A program made the position numbers and the translations under genes. From Struthio camelus (lineage: Eukaryota > Chordata > Aves > Struthioniformes > Struthionidae), in NCBI RefSeq assembly GCF_040807025.1, contig NC_090943.1:7612356-7676355 (forward strand): a stretch of 64,000 nt of DNA, given 5' to 3'. Every line of letters starts with the position of its first letter. Positions within the stretch are counted from its first letter, which is position 1. Below, in pieces: positions 48,495-59,089 of this stretch. The notes under the pieces were generated by a model. It was given only the letters and a program-made list of their open reading frames with translations, did not search any database and had not been told where the DNA came from.

Positions 48495-48660
48495 AGTGTT
48501 TTCATTTAGGCCAGTGGAAATCTGGACTAATTCCATTTGGAGCATTGAATTTATTCTGGATTTACCCCAGGGTAAATGAGAAGAGACTACAGTCCTCCCA
48601 GGTTTTCTTTTTCACTCCTTTCCACTCCTTTCTAGAGAAGAATCAGGGCCAGACTCCAAG
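48495..48660. repeat. L3-type LINE tail palindrome
   Basis: GCCAGTGGAAATCTGGACTA, then ATTCCATTTGGAGCATTGAA and TTTATTCTGGATTTACCCCA, match 'ccagtgtaaatccggagtaactccattgacttcaatggagttactccggatttacaccag'. Left GTGGAAATCTGGA and right TCTGGATTTACCC are imperfect inverted copies. AGAATCAGGGCCAGACTCC at about 48638-48657 fits the 'agaatctggcccag' end after a short insertion. This is one of the clearest copies. Confidence 0.65.
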
Positions 48661-49965
48661 AAGCTAATATCAATACAGCTCCAAGATATCACCTGTTCAT
48701 CATTGCTGGTATCCGTGTGGATGTAAATAATTATGTTCCCAACTGTCTCCCACTTTGTAGGAGGGCTCCTTTCTAAAAGCAACCATCCTCCACCTCAGAT
48801 CCTGTAACATCACTGACTCCTTGGCGTGACTCAAACCTAACTCTGGATAACCGCAAGCATTGGCAATGGGAGAATAAAAAAAAAATCAAGGTGCATACAG
48901 CTAAGTCGTTGGAGATTTTAATTCAGGCAGCAAAGCACCCACTGGAAAATATATACCACGTATCACTTAAAGGGCACCTATTCTCCCCCTCCCCCCGCAA
49001 AAGAAAGAAGTTATACCAGATCTGGTTTCATAATGCGGTGCTCAAAATGGCGCCATCAGTCTTTCACCTATTCTTAGTATTTCTACTACCTTCAGCAACA
49101 CATGAATCTACGAGAGCAAATGTTGCTTATATGTCTTGTGCCTGCTCCAAGCCTGCATGGAGCAGATACAGGGCCTCGAACCAGCCTGCAAGATCCTGGG
49201 GGCAGGGACCATCTCTCCGTGCTGCACCAGATCGGGTACCGAAGAGCTGGGCTGGCACAAAAATGCAGGTGATCAAACCAGATTTGCTACATTTTGCCAT
49301 AGCACTACCGTAACTGATGACACCAGCGGATGGATCACAGAGCTCAGGGGCAGAAGGATGTGTCCTGATTGTAGTTTGTTATTTGGTTTAATAATAGGAA
49401 GGTCACAAAGCTGCGTCCTGTTACCCTGAACTTAATCTTTCCACTTGGACTGTCCTCACTCCACTTGTGCCCCTATTCAGCAGGACGTTTGCAAGCTTGA
49501 ATTTCAATATGAGCCTAAATCCCATCGATATATCTGTTCTGGCTTCTAAGGGAAGCCCTGAGGCTGCCCAGAAAAACAGACTGTGCTCACGGTGAGTTTG
49601 CAGGTGTTGGCTCAGTCACAGCGAGAGTACATTTTCTAAAGGCTGCAGTGTGGACACAGTTGTTGGCTTCAGCCGGACTGAAGAAAGGACCTTCAGTGCC
49701 GGTAGTATTAGGAACCTGCACAGAACTGTGTTTGAGAGACGGTGACAGGTAAGTAAACTTAAACCTGGCTGACACACTTTGCCCTCATAAAGGGAACCTT
49801 GGTTAGATACATGCTGTAAAAGCCAACCCAGCTGCTACTAAAAATTCAGTCTAATGTTTGTTCTATTTTCCTGCAGGTAATATCCCTGTAGCAGTGGTTT
49901 ATGCTACCGTAAGAAAAGTATTTTAAACACTTTAATGGCCTGCTTTATATCCATCCTCTCCTTTA
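48661..49965. other. Non-coding sequence, no gene seen
   Basis: A 140-codon plus frame (48891-49313) and a 97-codon frame overlapping in another phase have no recognisable features. A pyrimidine tract ending in CAG (49857-49877) and an ACAG|GTAAGT donor-like site (about 49745-49754) are typical of chance splice-like words. Confidence 0.5.
49190..49230 (+). repeat. Possible LINE/SINE tail fragment
   Basis: AAGATCCTGGGGGCAGGGAC and CATCTCTCCGTGCTGCACC align well with the tail block 'aagctccttggggcagggaccatctctttgttctgt'. That block is common near 3' ends of old LINE/SINE families. Only about 40 bases are conserved. Confidence 0.35.
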
Positions 49966-50130
49966 GTGGGTGCAAATAATTGCAGGTGCAATTTTGTACC
50001 CCCAGTTATTTGCAGTTACGGTGCGTGTCATTGACGTGTCTAACTAGCTGATAAGATACGTGGGTGCAATCAGATGCCGTAATTAGAAGTTTAAATGACA
50101 CGAACTGCACCCACACATAACTGCAAGTGC
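49966..50130. repeat. TGCA-rich element with repeated and inverted 9-mer
   Basis: GTGGGTGCA occurs at 49966-49974 and 50060-50068, and its exact reverse complement TGCACCCAC at 50106-50114. AATTGCAGGTGCAATTTTGT (49979-49998) and AACTGCAAGTGCAAAACTGT (50119-50138) are diverged direct copies. The tetramer TGCA appears about eight times in 165 bases. The organisation suggests a short palindromic repeat element, and I recall similar 'gggtgcaattgcaggtgcaa' words in old vertebrate repeats. The family is unassigned. Confidence 0.45.
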
Positions 50131-52324
50131 AAAACTGTATCCATAACATCTTGGAAGCAACAAAGAGAGGAAGGACTTAAAAATGTGTCCCTGCAAATGT
50201 TAATTTGCATGGCAATAAGCGTGAACCTATTTGGCAAATACACTTTCATTACGCAAGATTTAAGCCAATTGATTCTAAACAACCTGAGAGCATTCAGACA
50301 CTTAGCATTAGATACAGCATCTTGAAAAATTACACTAGTCTGCTCAACTAGAGCGAGGAACTTTTCCCTTCAGTTAGGTAACATGTAATTCATGCCTTCG
50401 TTATTGCCTTTGCTGTGGTACGAGTAAGCAAGGCTCCTTGCTCGTGATGACAGATTTTTATAACAATTTCTCAAGGCTGTAGTGCAGTGTAAGTGCATTT
50501 CGTATTTCATGATAAGCAAATTGTGTGCAACAAATAAGAAGGTTTTTGCTCTGGAGTTTCTCTTGACACCATAATCATGTATTATACAATTATATATTCC
50601 AGCCTAACATGAGGCAGAAATAATAATCTGACACCTCTTCTCAGACATTACCCAAAGCTTCAGAAATCATAGAGGAATGCTCCATGTTTTTACTGGGAAG
50701 ACAGTGATGCATTTTGATGTTAAATCAGAATCGAAGGTGTTTCTCCTATTTCTCCCCCATTTTATAGCCCACAACATCATCCTTAACAGACCTTGTGCAT
50801 TGCAATGTGTGAAACACAACTGGAAACACTTTCTGCAGCTGTTCATTATTTTTCCCCTTCCTCAGCATCCCTTTAGCTCTTGAAGGGAGTCAAAAAGCAG
50901 CAGTGTCTTCTCCAAACCCTCCACCGCTCCTCAGGAGCCCACCTGCCCTTCAGCTGACCTGCACCAGCTCCTGCAGTTGCCATACACAGAATATTCCTGC
51001 ACCTAATTGTCTAAAGGGTTTCAGGGGTTCAGGACATGCCTGCCCTGGCCTCAGGAAGTTTTCTTTTCATCAGCCCCTGCCAAGCATCAGCCACCACAAC
51101 ACAGGAGCTGGCACCCGCTGTGTGCTTCTCAGCGCCGCAGACTTGCCAGTGCTACCTCGGCTTCCTGCTGCGGTCCAGCTCCTTTTGCCATCTCCCGTAT
51201 CTACTTCAAACGCATCCCAGCTGACCCTAAAAGAGACAAGCCAAGCTCCCAGCTACCCCATAAGCAGTCCATGGAGAGCCTAACTTGCTAATGGCAAACA
51301 GCTGTAGTCATTAACATTATCTCAGGGGATCTAGGCTTTAAGAGGGAAGGTGCCAGGTTCAGATCCTGTTGACAGACTGTGAGATTAATACTAATAATCT
51401 TACCTAGCAAAATAATGCAGGGTTCACCTTCTCCAAGGCCTCAGGTGCTTAGGAGAGCAGGCAGCAGATGATGTATGAGACACTGCACTGTCCTGTTGGC
51501 TTGATAAACAGAGTGATGTCCCAGTGGCTTTTAAATACTTTTTATTTTCCTAATTTTCCTTCTTTTCTCCAATAGACTTTTCCTCAAGTATCTTGCATTG
51601 TGGATGTCCATAAACTGACTGTTTTACAGAGTATTTAGGGAAGCAGGAGTGCTAAATGTCGGTCTTGTCCTTGGAGATAGGATCATCCGAACTGAAGACC
51701 CACTCTCCGCTGGAAGCACAGGACTTTGGTGTGCCTTGGGTGCTTCTGCTGCCGTCTCTTGCTATCAAACACATAGAGATGTTGGCCATATCATACAAGC
51801 CATCCCACTCCGCCCATCACGACAGTGAGCTGTCAGTGCACAGGAGGCGTTTGAACGGGGATTACAGACTGGCAGGACTGCCGGTTCAGTGGCTTGCAAC
51901 CAGGGTGTGAAGAGCAGCAACCAGCCGTAGCCTTCAACTTCCAAAATTCAGAGCAAGGCAGAGCCTGTGCTGTTAATGGGGCAAGATGATCTCACGAAGG
52001 CTATACCTGGTGAGATGAAGACTATCAGACAATGATGTCAGCTGAGTTTGCCAATGAGCTGGAGAGAGCTCTGGGCCCAGCTTTCAGTAGATATCTGCCT
52101 CCATGGCGCTGCCTTGAAAACACCAACCTTTTCCTCCATCCAGTTATTCTACAGAGGACCTTTGGAATGCGGGAGAGGGCAGAGGAGCCATGCTCGATAT
52201 ACAAGTTTTGGCTGTGGTAATAAGGAGGCCTTTGCAGCCGTGAATAATCCGTTTTCCACTGTTTCCACAGCCCATGTGGTGTGAAAAGCTGGACAAGCAT
52301 TTGTAAATGAATTGAGCCCAAGAG
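50131..52324. other. Non-coding sequence, no gene seen
   Basis: A 126-codon plus frame (50903-51283) in a Ser/Pro-rich GC-richer patch overlaps other frames and has no known motif. GGTTCAGATCC at 51356-51366 resembles a tRNA/SINE B box, but no A box or cloverleaf fits. No gene is supported. Confidence 0.5.
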
Positions 52325-52560
52325 TAATTACACGTTCCTGCAGATTACTTGGTGCCGTAATTGCACTTAGTATTTACCATGTGACCTAAGCCAGAAATAA
52401 TCATGTATTTACTTTATATTTATATTGTAACGTGCCATGTACTGTAATTATACTGCCACTCCATGGTACTTAACACATCATCGAATGTTCCACAATTATC
52501 ATGTTAGTAAATAGCACTTACTGAGATCTGTGGCCTGTAATTTCAAGCAGTACCTGCTGA
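52325..52560. other. AT-rich block, candidate conserved non-coding element
   Basis: Repeated but non-simple words such as GAGTAATTACACG, CGTAATTGCACTTAG, AGAAATAATCATGTATTTAC and TACTGTAATTATACTG give many TAATT/AATTA sites. CpG is scarce and there is no frame. It matches no repeat I recall. Enhancer-like function is an inference from composition. Confidence 0.25.
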
Positions 52561-52984
52561 AGATTTGGTGTAATGGTGTAAAAAAATCTGTTTCTTGACA
52601 ATTCCATTTTATATAAAAAACTCTGAGCCCTAGAATAAATAGAAGTCAGTTTTTAAAAATTCATAATTTGAAATTTTAAAAAAGCTAGATTTTGAATCAA
52701 AGGCTTTTCCAGTAAAGTAATAAGCATTACTTTAAAGAATTCTCTGAATTCTTATGCTGAAGGTTGCAGAAGACTAAAAGTGAAAACTTTCAAATTTGGG
52801 TGATTAAATGAGGTATTAAATCCACCCTGAGACTCTTTAAGAGAACTGTTATGGAAGAAATTAATATCCACTCGACCTCTCTCATTTAATTCTGATTAAA
52901 TCTTTGAGAGGCTGAAATCAAACCTTTCGTACTGGATTTTTTGAATGGACTTATGCTTATATATATACATTCGCACTTAGAAGT
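52561..52984. other. AT-rich non-coding sequence
   Basis: Long AT-rich stretches occur, including AAAAATTCATAATTTGAAAT at about 52655, which is faintly palindromic. No gene or recognised repeat is seen. Confidence 0.5.
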
Positions 52985-53075
52985 ATTCCCCTTGTTTTCA
53001 ATAGAGTTACTCATGTGATTGAAGTCGAGCACGTGCTTAAGTGCTTTGCTGGTCTAAAGCCAAGGTTTAAGTATG
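52985..53075. repeat. L3-type LINE tail fragment
   Basis: TTTTCAATAGAGTTACTCAT, then GTGATTGAAGTCGAGCACGT and GCTTAAGTGCTTTGCTGGTC, match 'tttcaatgggactactcatgtgcttaaagttaagcacgtgcttaagtgctttgctggatc' almost word for word. This is the best preserved stretch of this family in the window. Confidence 0.7.
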
Positions 53076-53389
53076 GAAGTCTTAAAATGTTGGTCAAAGT
53101 AAGCTCATTCAAGCAGGAAAGCTTTAGAACACTCTCAAATTTTCATGATTCCCGCTTCAACAGGATTTTTCCGTGCTGTAGCACAGATGGATGCCCTAAG
53201 ATCACTTAACTCCTGCAAAATTTCAGTCAAGATGCAAGATTAGCAGCTCAGACCATTTCCCACATTAAATATATTCCCTCTCATCAGTTCTATTTACAAA
53301 CATGTTAAACAAGCCACCCCAAATGTCCTTCCTTGCTGTAGTTTTATTTCTTGGTTTGCTAGTGAGCCCCACTGAATGGCATCTGACCT

Positions 53390-53535
53390 AGAAACGAGGC
53401 CTGGAATCAGGAATGCCTTGTTTTGCTCCTCTGGTTACACGGACAAGCCATTGCATTTAAGTTGAAGGATGAAATCCTGGTTCCACACACAGCGTCGAGA
53501 AGCTCTGCTGTTGAAGTCCATGGTTGCACCCCTAA
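53390..53535. repeat. MIR-like lead-in plus L3-type block
   Basis: GGAATCAGGAATGCCTTG and GGTTACACGGACAAGCCATT loosely follow the MIR forward pattern up to about 53460. From 53465, GGATGAAATCCTGGTTCCAC and TGTTGAAGTCCATGG follow 'ggtgaaatcctggccccattgaagtcaatgg', which belongs to the L3-type family. The second part is more convincing than the first. Confidence 0.4.
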
Positions 53536-53619
53536 ACCTGATTTCTTACTTTTCTAACTGCCCATATATAAAAATGAGCTTAACTTTAAACACTGATAGT
53601 ACCATTTACTTCATTAACT

Positions 53620-53760
53620 AGAGCTGAATGAATAATTCATAATGCACAATTTATCCAATGAATCTCACTTCTTTTTGTGTTTGTGAATTGTCTGCAAATA
53701 GATTCTTGATTGGACTCTTCATCTAAAATTATTTGCAGGTTTCTTCAGTGAATCATAATC
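53620..53760. repeat. AT-rich block with short palindromes, possible old repeat
   Basis: CTGAATGAATAATTCATAAT contains the exact inverted pair ATGAAT/ATTCAT. It is followed by CCAATGAATCTCAC and GTGAATTGTCTGCAAATAG, and then ATTATTTGCAGG. This resembles the 'gaataattcat...gtgaattgtttgcaaat' texture of some old reptilian repeats. The assignment is weak, and a conserved element is an alternative. Confidence 0.25.
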
Positions 53761-54580
53761 AGTCTGCAGATCATTTGAGCAGTGCATTGCGAGCAGTCAC
53801 AGTTTGCAGCTCACAGTGTGTGGGTTCGGTATAGGAACGTCAAGGTAACGTTCCTGTTTCTTGCTTGGAAAAATCTTATGTAAGTAACCAACAGCTATAT
53901 GAATTTTCAGCTGCACATATGAGCGTAAAACTTGGAAATTCACACCCTTGCTGAGTGCTGTTGTCAAATTCAGAATTTCCTTTCAGTGAGCGGTCAACCA
54001 GAGCTGGAGAAAAATAAATATCAAAGATGCATATGCAAATCTCAGGGCTCAGAAACATGAACAAAGTTACCGGAGGGTAACAAATTTCAGCCTAACAGCT
54101 GGTCCATGGTAGCTGTCTCTGTGAACGATCTTAGTCTGAGGCAATGTGAATTAATTGAACCTCTCTTCGGTGGAGGTTAAACTGGCAGATTACCTTGTAC
54201 TTGCTGTGGGCTACGAGTTCTCAAATGGATGTAAATTGGCAAATGCACGGTGACTTGTTCCTAAGTCTGAGGCTAGACATTTTTGTTTTCCACCTAGTTA
54301 CCCTATTTACTAGAGAGGAGGAAGATCTTACCCAAGTAAAGCATCTCCCAGAGGGGCAATACTTGCAGCCTGCTCGGACCCACTGCAGACGTTAAAGCCG
54401 GAAGAATGGTTTTTCACTAGAAAAGGTCCTATGAAGCTCTTCTGAAGCATACTACACTGGCCTCCACAAGCAGAGACAAGAAGCCGGTCTGCTTTTGAGC
54501 ACCGTAGCTTCCACCAATGCTTTCCCTGTATGTAACTGACCTAAACTGGGTGAGGGAAGTAGCAGAGATTTTTCCCTTTC
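53761..54580. other. Non-coding sequence, no gene seen
   Basis: Frames are 66 codons or shorter, with no recognised repeat. Sequence is mixed and unremarkable. Confidence 0.55.
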
Positions 54581-54700
54581 GGCCCCCGGTTCAGCAGGGC
54601 ACCGCAAGCAAATCCTTCAAACCTGTTGACCCTATCACAATTTAAGCACTTGCTTGCTGCAAACCGTGTGCTTATGTGCTTTGGTGAGTGGATTTGGTTT
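54581..54700. repeat. L3-type LINE tail palindrome
   Basis: GGCCCCCGGTTCAGCAGGGC at the left matches 'ggccccgattcagcaaagcacttaagcac'. GTGTGCTTATGTGCTTTGGT at the right is the diverged inverted partner 'gtgcttaagtgctttgctg'. The centre holds TTTAAGCACTTGCTTGCTGC. Both arms are thus present around a degraded core, so a near-complete palindromic unit is retained. Confidence 0.55.
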
Positions 54701-56688
54701 GCTAAATTAGCACTTTGGTTCTAGGTTGGGAGATTTTGTCTGATTAAATCAATCTTTGCTATAAAGTAACATAATAACCCTTCAAAAACAGCAGCATCCA
54801 AGCCTGAAACCAGTGTGGTGTAGCCCAGGGCCACATTCAGTATGTAAAGATTAATATAATTTGAACAAACGCTGCAACCACAAAACAGTCCCCAAAGTGG
54901 TCAGAGGCAGAGTAGACTTTTAAGTACATCACTTTGCAGTGAAAGAGGCAGCAATGAATATGCAGAAGAGGTTTGGAGCTGTCAGGCGAGTGTGGACGGA
55001 CCCACGTGACCAGTTGCCCCTTTGACCTGCGTATCAGATTTCGAAGGGAAAAGGCTAGTTTTAAGCGCTGTCTCAGAATACAAAGCACCCGTGTCTACCA
55101 CCACTTCACGTACTGCTGAACAAAGGTGGGATTTAGAGGAGGACTAGAAGGGAAGATCACAAGCGCAGAGAGGATCTCCTAGGCTCAGCGTTTGTTCAAA
55201 TACTAAGAAAAAGATAAGTCAAAGAAATTTTTAAACGAGTACCAGGCTACATGTTGCTCCAAAGAGACCACAGGGGACCAGAATTTTACACTTTTAAGAG
55301 GAATAGAGGCTATGATTATCAAGGTAATGGATTCAGTGTCCTGGCTTTGCTATGTCTGTCAGTTTTGGCACAATAGTTTTGACATGAAAAGTGCGAATGG
55401 GGGCACATGGTAGTGAATGACTTCCATAATGCGAGGACAGGTAACCTCCAGTGGTGATGTGATATGTTTTTTTTAGTGCCTGAGGAAATATTTGATCTTG
55501 TCAGATGCATCATTAGCTTTATTACACAAGTTCATAGGAATAGGGAATTATAGGAGTAGCACAGGAACTTATTCCTGGCCTTGATCTGCCATCTTTTTTT
55601 TAAGCACACTCTCCTGGAACCAGGCACTCTGGCTGCACTGAGCTTCCCAAAAGAAAAGATTGCCTTGTGCGCTGTCTACAACCACCTCTGGTACGGTCTG
55701 GCCCATATGTTAACAGACAAGTGATATGTAGGTGCATCGCTGACTGCTACACAGGCAAGCCCACTTGCACAGCCCTGGATATTTGCTCCTACTCAGCAGA
55801 GGGATGGTGCTAGTCTTTAGGAAAAGAATACTGTCACCGGAAGAAAGGGCAAGAAAACAATGTATGATGGCCTAAGAGGTTAGACCCGGAATGTGGTCCT
55901 CAGGTGGATCCACACAGCTTCTAGTATGAGCAGGCTGTGCCTTGCTGTTGCGATAAAGAGCAGAACATGAGCCCTCAGCTTGCAGGGCGTTTGAATGACT
56001 AGAAAAAATAGATTAGTACATTTCCTGCAAATCTGGTGTGATTTTGAGTGTATTCTCATTCTCCCCACAAGTAATATGAGCAAACTTCATTTCTCCAAAC
56101 TGTTTTCTAAGCCTGCCTGAGAGTATCACCACGTAGTGAGGCCTGAATCCAGGAGCTGCAGTGCTGCAGGAATAAGTCCCTGGCATTTAAACAACTCCTC
56201 TCGCCAGCATCCGCAGTAGCCTCATCTTCGCTGGACCAGCCACCAGAGGGGACAACGCTCACGTGCTAAACAGCAGGGCATGTGTCCTACCAACACGTAT
56301 GGGTAATTCTCAGTCATTTGCTTGCACCCATAAATTCTTTCCCGCAGCACAACAATCTGATGTAATGAACATTTTACACTAGCCATGAGCTTAGTGTTCT
56401 TGCTTCTATGCATGTGCCATTGATTAGAGTGGCTGCAGATGGTTTTATTTTAGATAATCAGGCTTGCTGGGGTTTGCCAGCATCAGAACAAAGGCATAGT
56501 TCCCTTGCTCGCTAACCGAATTTGCAGCCAAGACACTTGAATTGATCTCAGCTCTGATGGATGGTGAGAAAGCAGGGAGGGGGAAGCAAGTCGTCTCCCT
56601 ATGTACCTCATGCCAGGTGTTTCATACCTCTGCACACCACTCTTTCCCTCTGTGTTAGTGCAACTGTATTTCCCCTTGGCTCCTGAAA
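54701..56688. other. Non-coding sequence, no gene seen
   Basis: The longest frames are 83 and 97 codons, on the minus strand, without recognisable features. No repeat family was identified. Confidence 0.5.
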
Positions 56689-56716
56689 GGGGAGGGGGGG
56701 ATTTTTTTTTTTTTTT
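56689..56716. repeat. G4-A-G7 followed by T15
   Basis: A G-rich run (56689-56700) directly precedes a T15 homopolymer (56702-56716). Translating across it creates poly-Phe or poly-Lys in the longest frames of this area, which is a sign that those frames are artefacts. Confidence 0.8.
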
Positions 56717-57204
56717 CCCAATGGCTCCCGTGCTGCCTGGCTGTATTATAACGATATATTGGGCTGTAGAAAACAAAGGAGAAAATAACTACAGATACAA
56801 CAACCCACACAAACACAAAAGCATCCAGAACTGGAATTCCTCCTATGAGAAGTCCCCTCTGAAGTCTCCAACCCATAGCGTAGCATGCCGCTTTGCATGT
56901 CACTTGTCCAGCTCTCCCAGCTGGAGAGGTGGGAAAATCTCTACAAGCTTCTTCCACGGCAAGCAGGTGAGTGAAAAGACCGAAGAGTTATATGGTGCTA
57001 TAAGCCCCAAAATCATTCAAACTACATTGCCCCTGCATGAAAGCTTCAAAAGCACCTGGTTAGTTAAATATTTCTGGTGGTTTTCAGAACTATTTCAGAG
57101 TATTTCAGAGGAGCCCAGTTTTATGCGGTGCTTACTAATTTCCAGTCACTCTATGGCCTTTGTTTAAAGCTACACGTCATACCTATAGAACAAGCGGGCT
57201 GAAT
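56717..57204. other. Non-coding sequence with open frame and donor-like site
   Basis: The longest ATG frame of the window (188 codons, 56601-57167 +) passes through here. It has a poly-Phe run at residues 35-39 and no domain. A strong donor-like CAG|GTGAGT lies at 56964-56972. A doubled TATTTCAGAG occurs near 57089-57108. I do not regard this as a gene. Confidence 0.5.
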
Positions 57205-57275
57205 GTAAAGGGAGAGAAAAAAAAAAGAGATAGAAACAGAAAAAAAGGAGCACGAGAGAGAAATCAATAGAAAGC
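57205..57275. repeat. Purine-rich low-complexity tract
   Basis: A/G-rich sequence contains A10, A7 and several GAGAGA stretches, with only scattered pyrimidines. It is a low-complexity tract. Confidence 0.7.
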
Positions 57276-59058
57276 ATTTAGCAGCTGAGGTGACATAGAC
57301 AAAGTGCATTTAGAACCACAGACACTTGACTTCAGGGCTGGTGGGGGGAGAGAGTTGTTTTATTTTGTGCTTTGCTTCTTAATATTTTTCAGATTAACAG
57401 TTTGCAATTCTCTGCTGAGCTATAAGGGCTTAGAGGCACTGCCTGCTGGAACGTTTTGATCAGTGTAAGCTGGGGCATTTCCAACAGACAGTTTTATTAA
57501 CTGATTTACTGACCACATGAATTTTGCGTAGCCGAAACTATTTAGTCGGTCTCTTTCTCTCCCCTTTCCCCACACCTCCTGATTATTAATCATTAGGGAA
57601 CTTCTCTGCTTTTGCATGAAAACAGCCCCCAGGCAGTGCTGCATTGCCTCCAGTCACACACGACGTGACACAGCCACTACCCTTCCAAATGTTTACTCCC
57701 GTAGCAAATCACGGCATAGGGCAAATGCTGCTTGTCCTCTGCATGGAAGATGCTTTGAAAAGGCAAAGTAATGCTGTTCAACCTACTTGCTGGGCCCACT
57801 GAAGATAGATGCTTATAATTGCTGCCGTCTAAAAGAATTACTGCTTCGACTCAAGTGGCAGAGAGCTGCCGAAGGCCCCACTGTGGTCTCTATTTGAGCT
57901 GGAGCTGGAGCTTTCTCTAGGGGGTTTCTGTTACAGTCAGTGGAGGATTCACCCTCCAGGTCAACAGAAATGTACGCAAACTATCACCCTAGATATTTAA
58001 CCACCACTTTTTATAACATGTTTAATGTGTGGAATGAAAACAGCAGGCTACGTAAAGATTGCCTAACCAAAACTGCTTCCCATTTTAGGGACTTAATTTG
58101 CCAGTTCAGGAGACAAATGGCTTCTATAAGGAACACTATCCATGTTTAATGATGAATTTACTCATTTGAAGGACTGACTTCACATTTTTTGCACTAGAGC
58201 TGATTAAAAAAAGAAAATGAAAGGGAAGAAAGGAAAGCTCTAAAAGAAACATTTTGCAGGAAAAGCTTTCAACATTTGAACAAGAAAGCTTCAGAAACTC
58301 ACATCTGCTCTCTAGCAAGTGAAACTTTGCGTATCTTTCCCCTCAGTATTTTGTTCTATGGAACATCGGCATTTTCAAGTTCCTAATATTGTTTCTTCTA
58401 TTACTTTATATTTCCTGATGAAGTACAAAGTGTCCTTAGTACAAAACACCCACCCAAGGATTTGAAGGAACTTCTCCTAAACTCACATATGTCCTCATGA
58501 GGTCCTGGTAATCCTAGGAGCTATCATGGCCACCAAGATTCAAGCAAAAATTAAGGTAAAGAAAAGCAAAGCAGCTCCCACAATGTGTCACAGTGAGATT
58601 TTGTTGACAGAGCACCATTAGTGTTACCTCCATCTCCTCCTTGTGCTTTAGCTCCACAGTTACCCCTTCCCAGGGACAAAAGCACTGGATACGCACTTCA
58701 GTTCCTAACCTTTCCCTGTAATCACCAAATAGCTCCGCAAGTAATAGAGCTAGTCAAGCCAGTTTTCCTGCAAATTTGACTCTTAAGGTGACTTCTCTGG
58801 AGGAATTCTCTGGTGTCTAATGAGAGCCAAGCTCACACCGCAGCTTCCCTCTCCTCTTGGGAAGGCATTATTAGGGTTTGCCTTTTTTACTACCTATTTT
58901 AATGAAACTTGTAGGAATGATATATCTTTGAGATCTCTGTCAAATTTGATTGAAATACCCCAGCAGGCTTAGCAGGTAGCAAGGGAATATACATACAGAC
59001 ACAGAGAGCATAGAAGTCTTATTTCCCAACAAAAATAGACTAGAAATATATCCCCTGT
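57276..59058. other. Non-coding sequence, no gene seen
   Basis: Frames are 74 codons or shorter. Composition is AT-leaning and no repeat or RNA gene is recognised. Confidence 0.5.
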
Positions 59059-59089
59059 CTTCTCTCTCTCTCTCTCTTACACACACACA
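59059..59089. repeat. (TC)n-(AC)n compound microsatellite
   Basis: About nine TC units (59060-59078) run into five AC units (59079-59089). It is shorter than the CA tract at 32.5 kb and contains a TTA junction. Confidence 0.85.

Noticed and set aside
48891..49313. 140-codon open frame as a gene
   Set aside because: It overlaps another frame and includes a LINE-tail-like segment near 49190, so coding potential is unlikely.
51356..51366. GGTTCAGATCC as a tRNA or SINE B box
   Set aside because: No matching A box or acceptor stem was found, and flanking sequence does not extend a SINE match with confidence.
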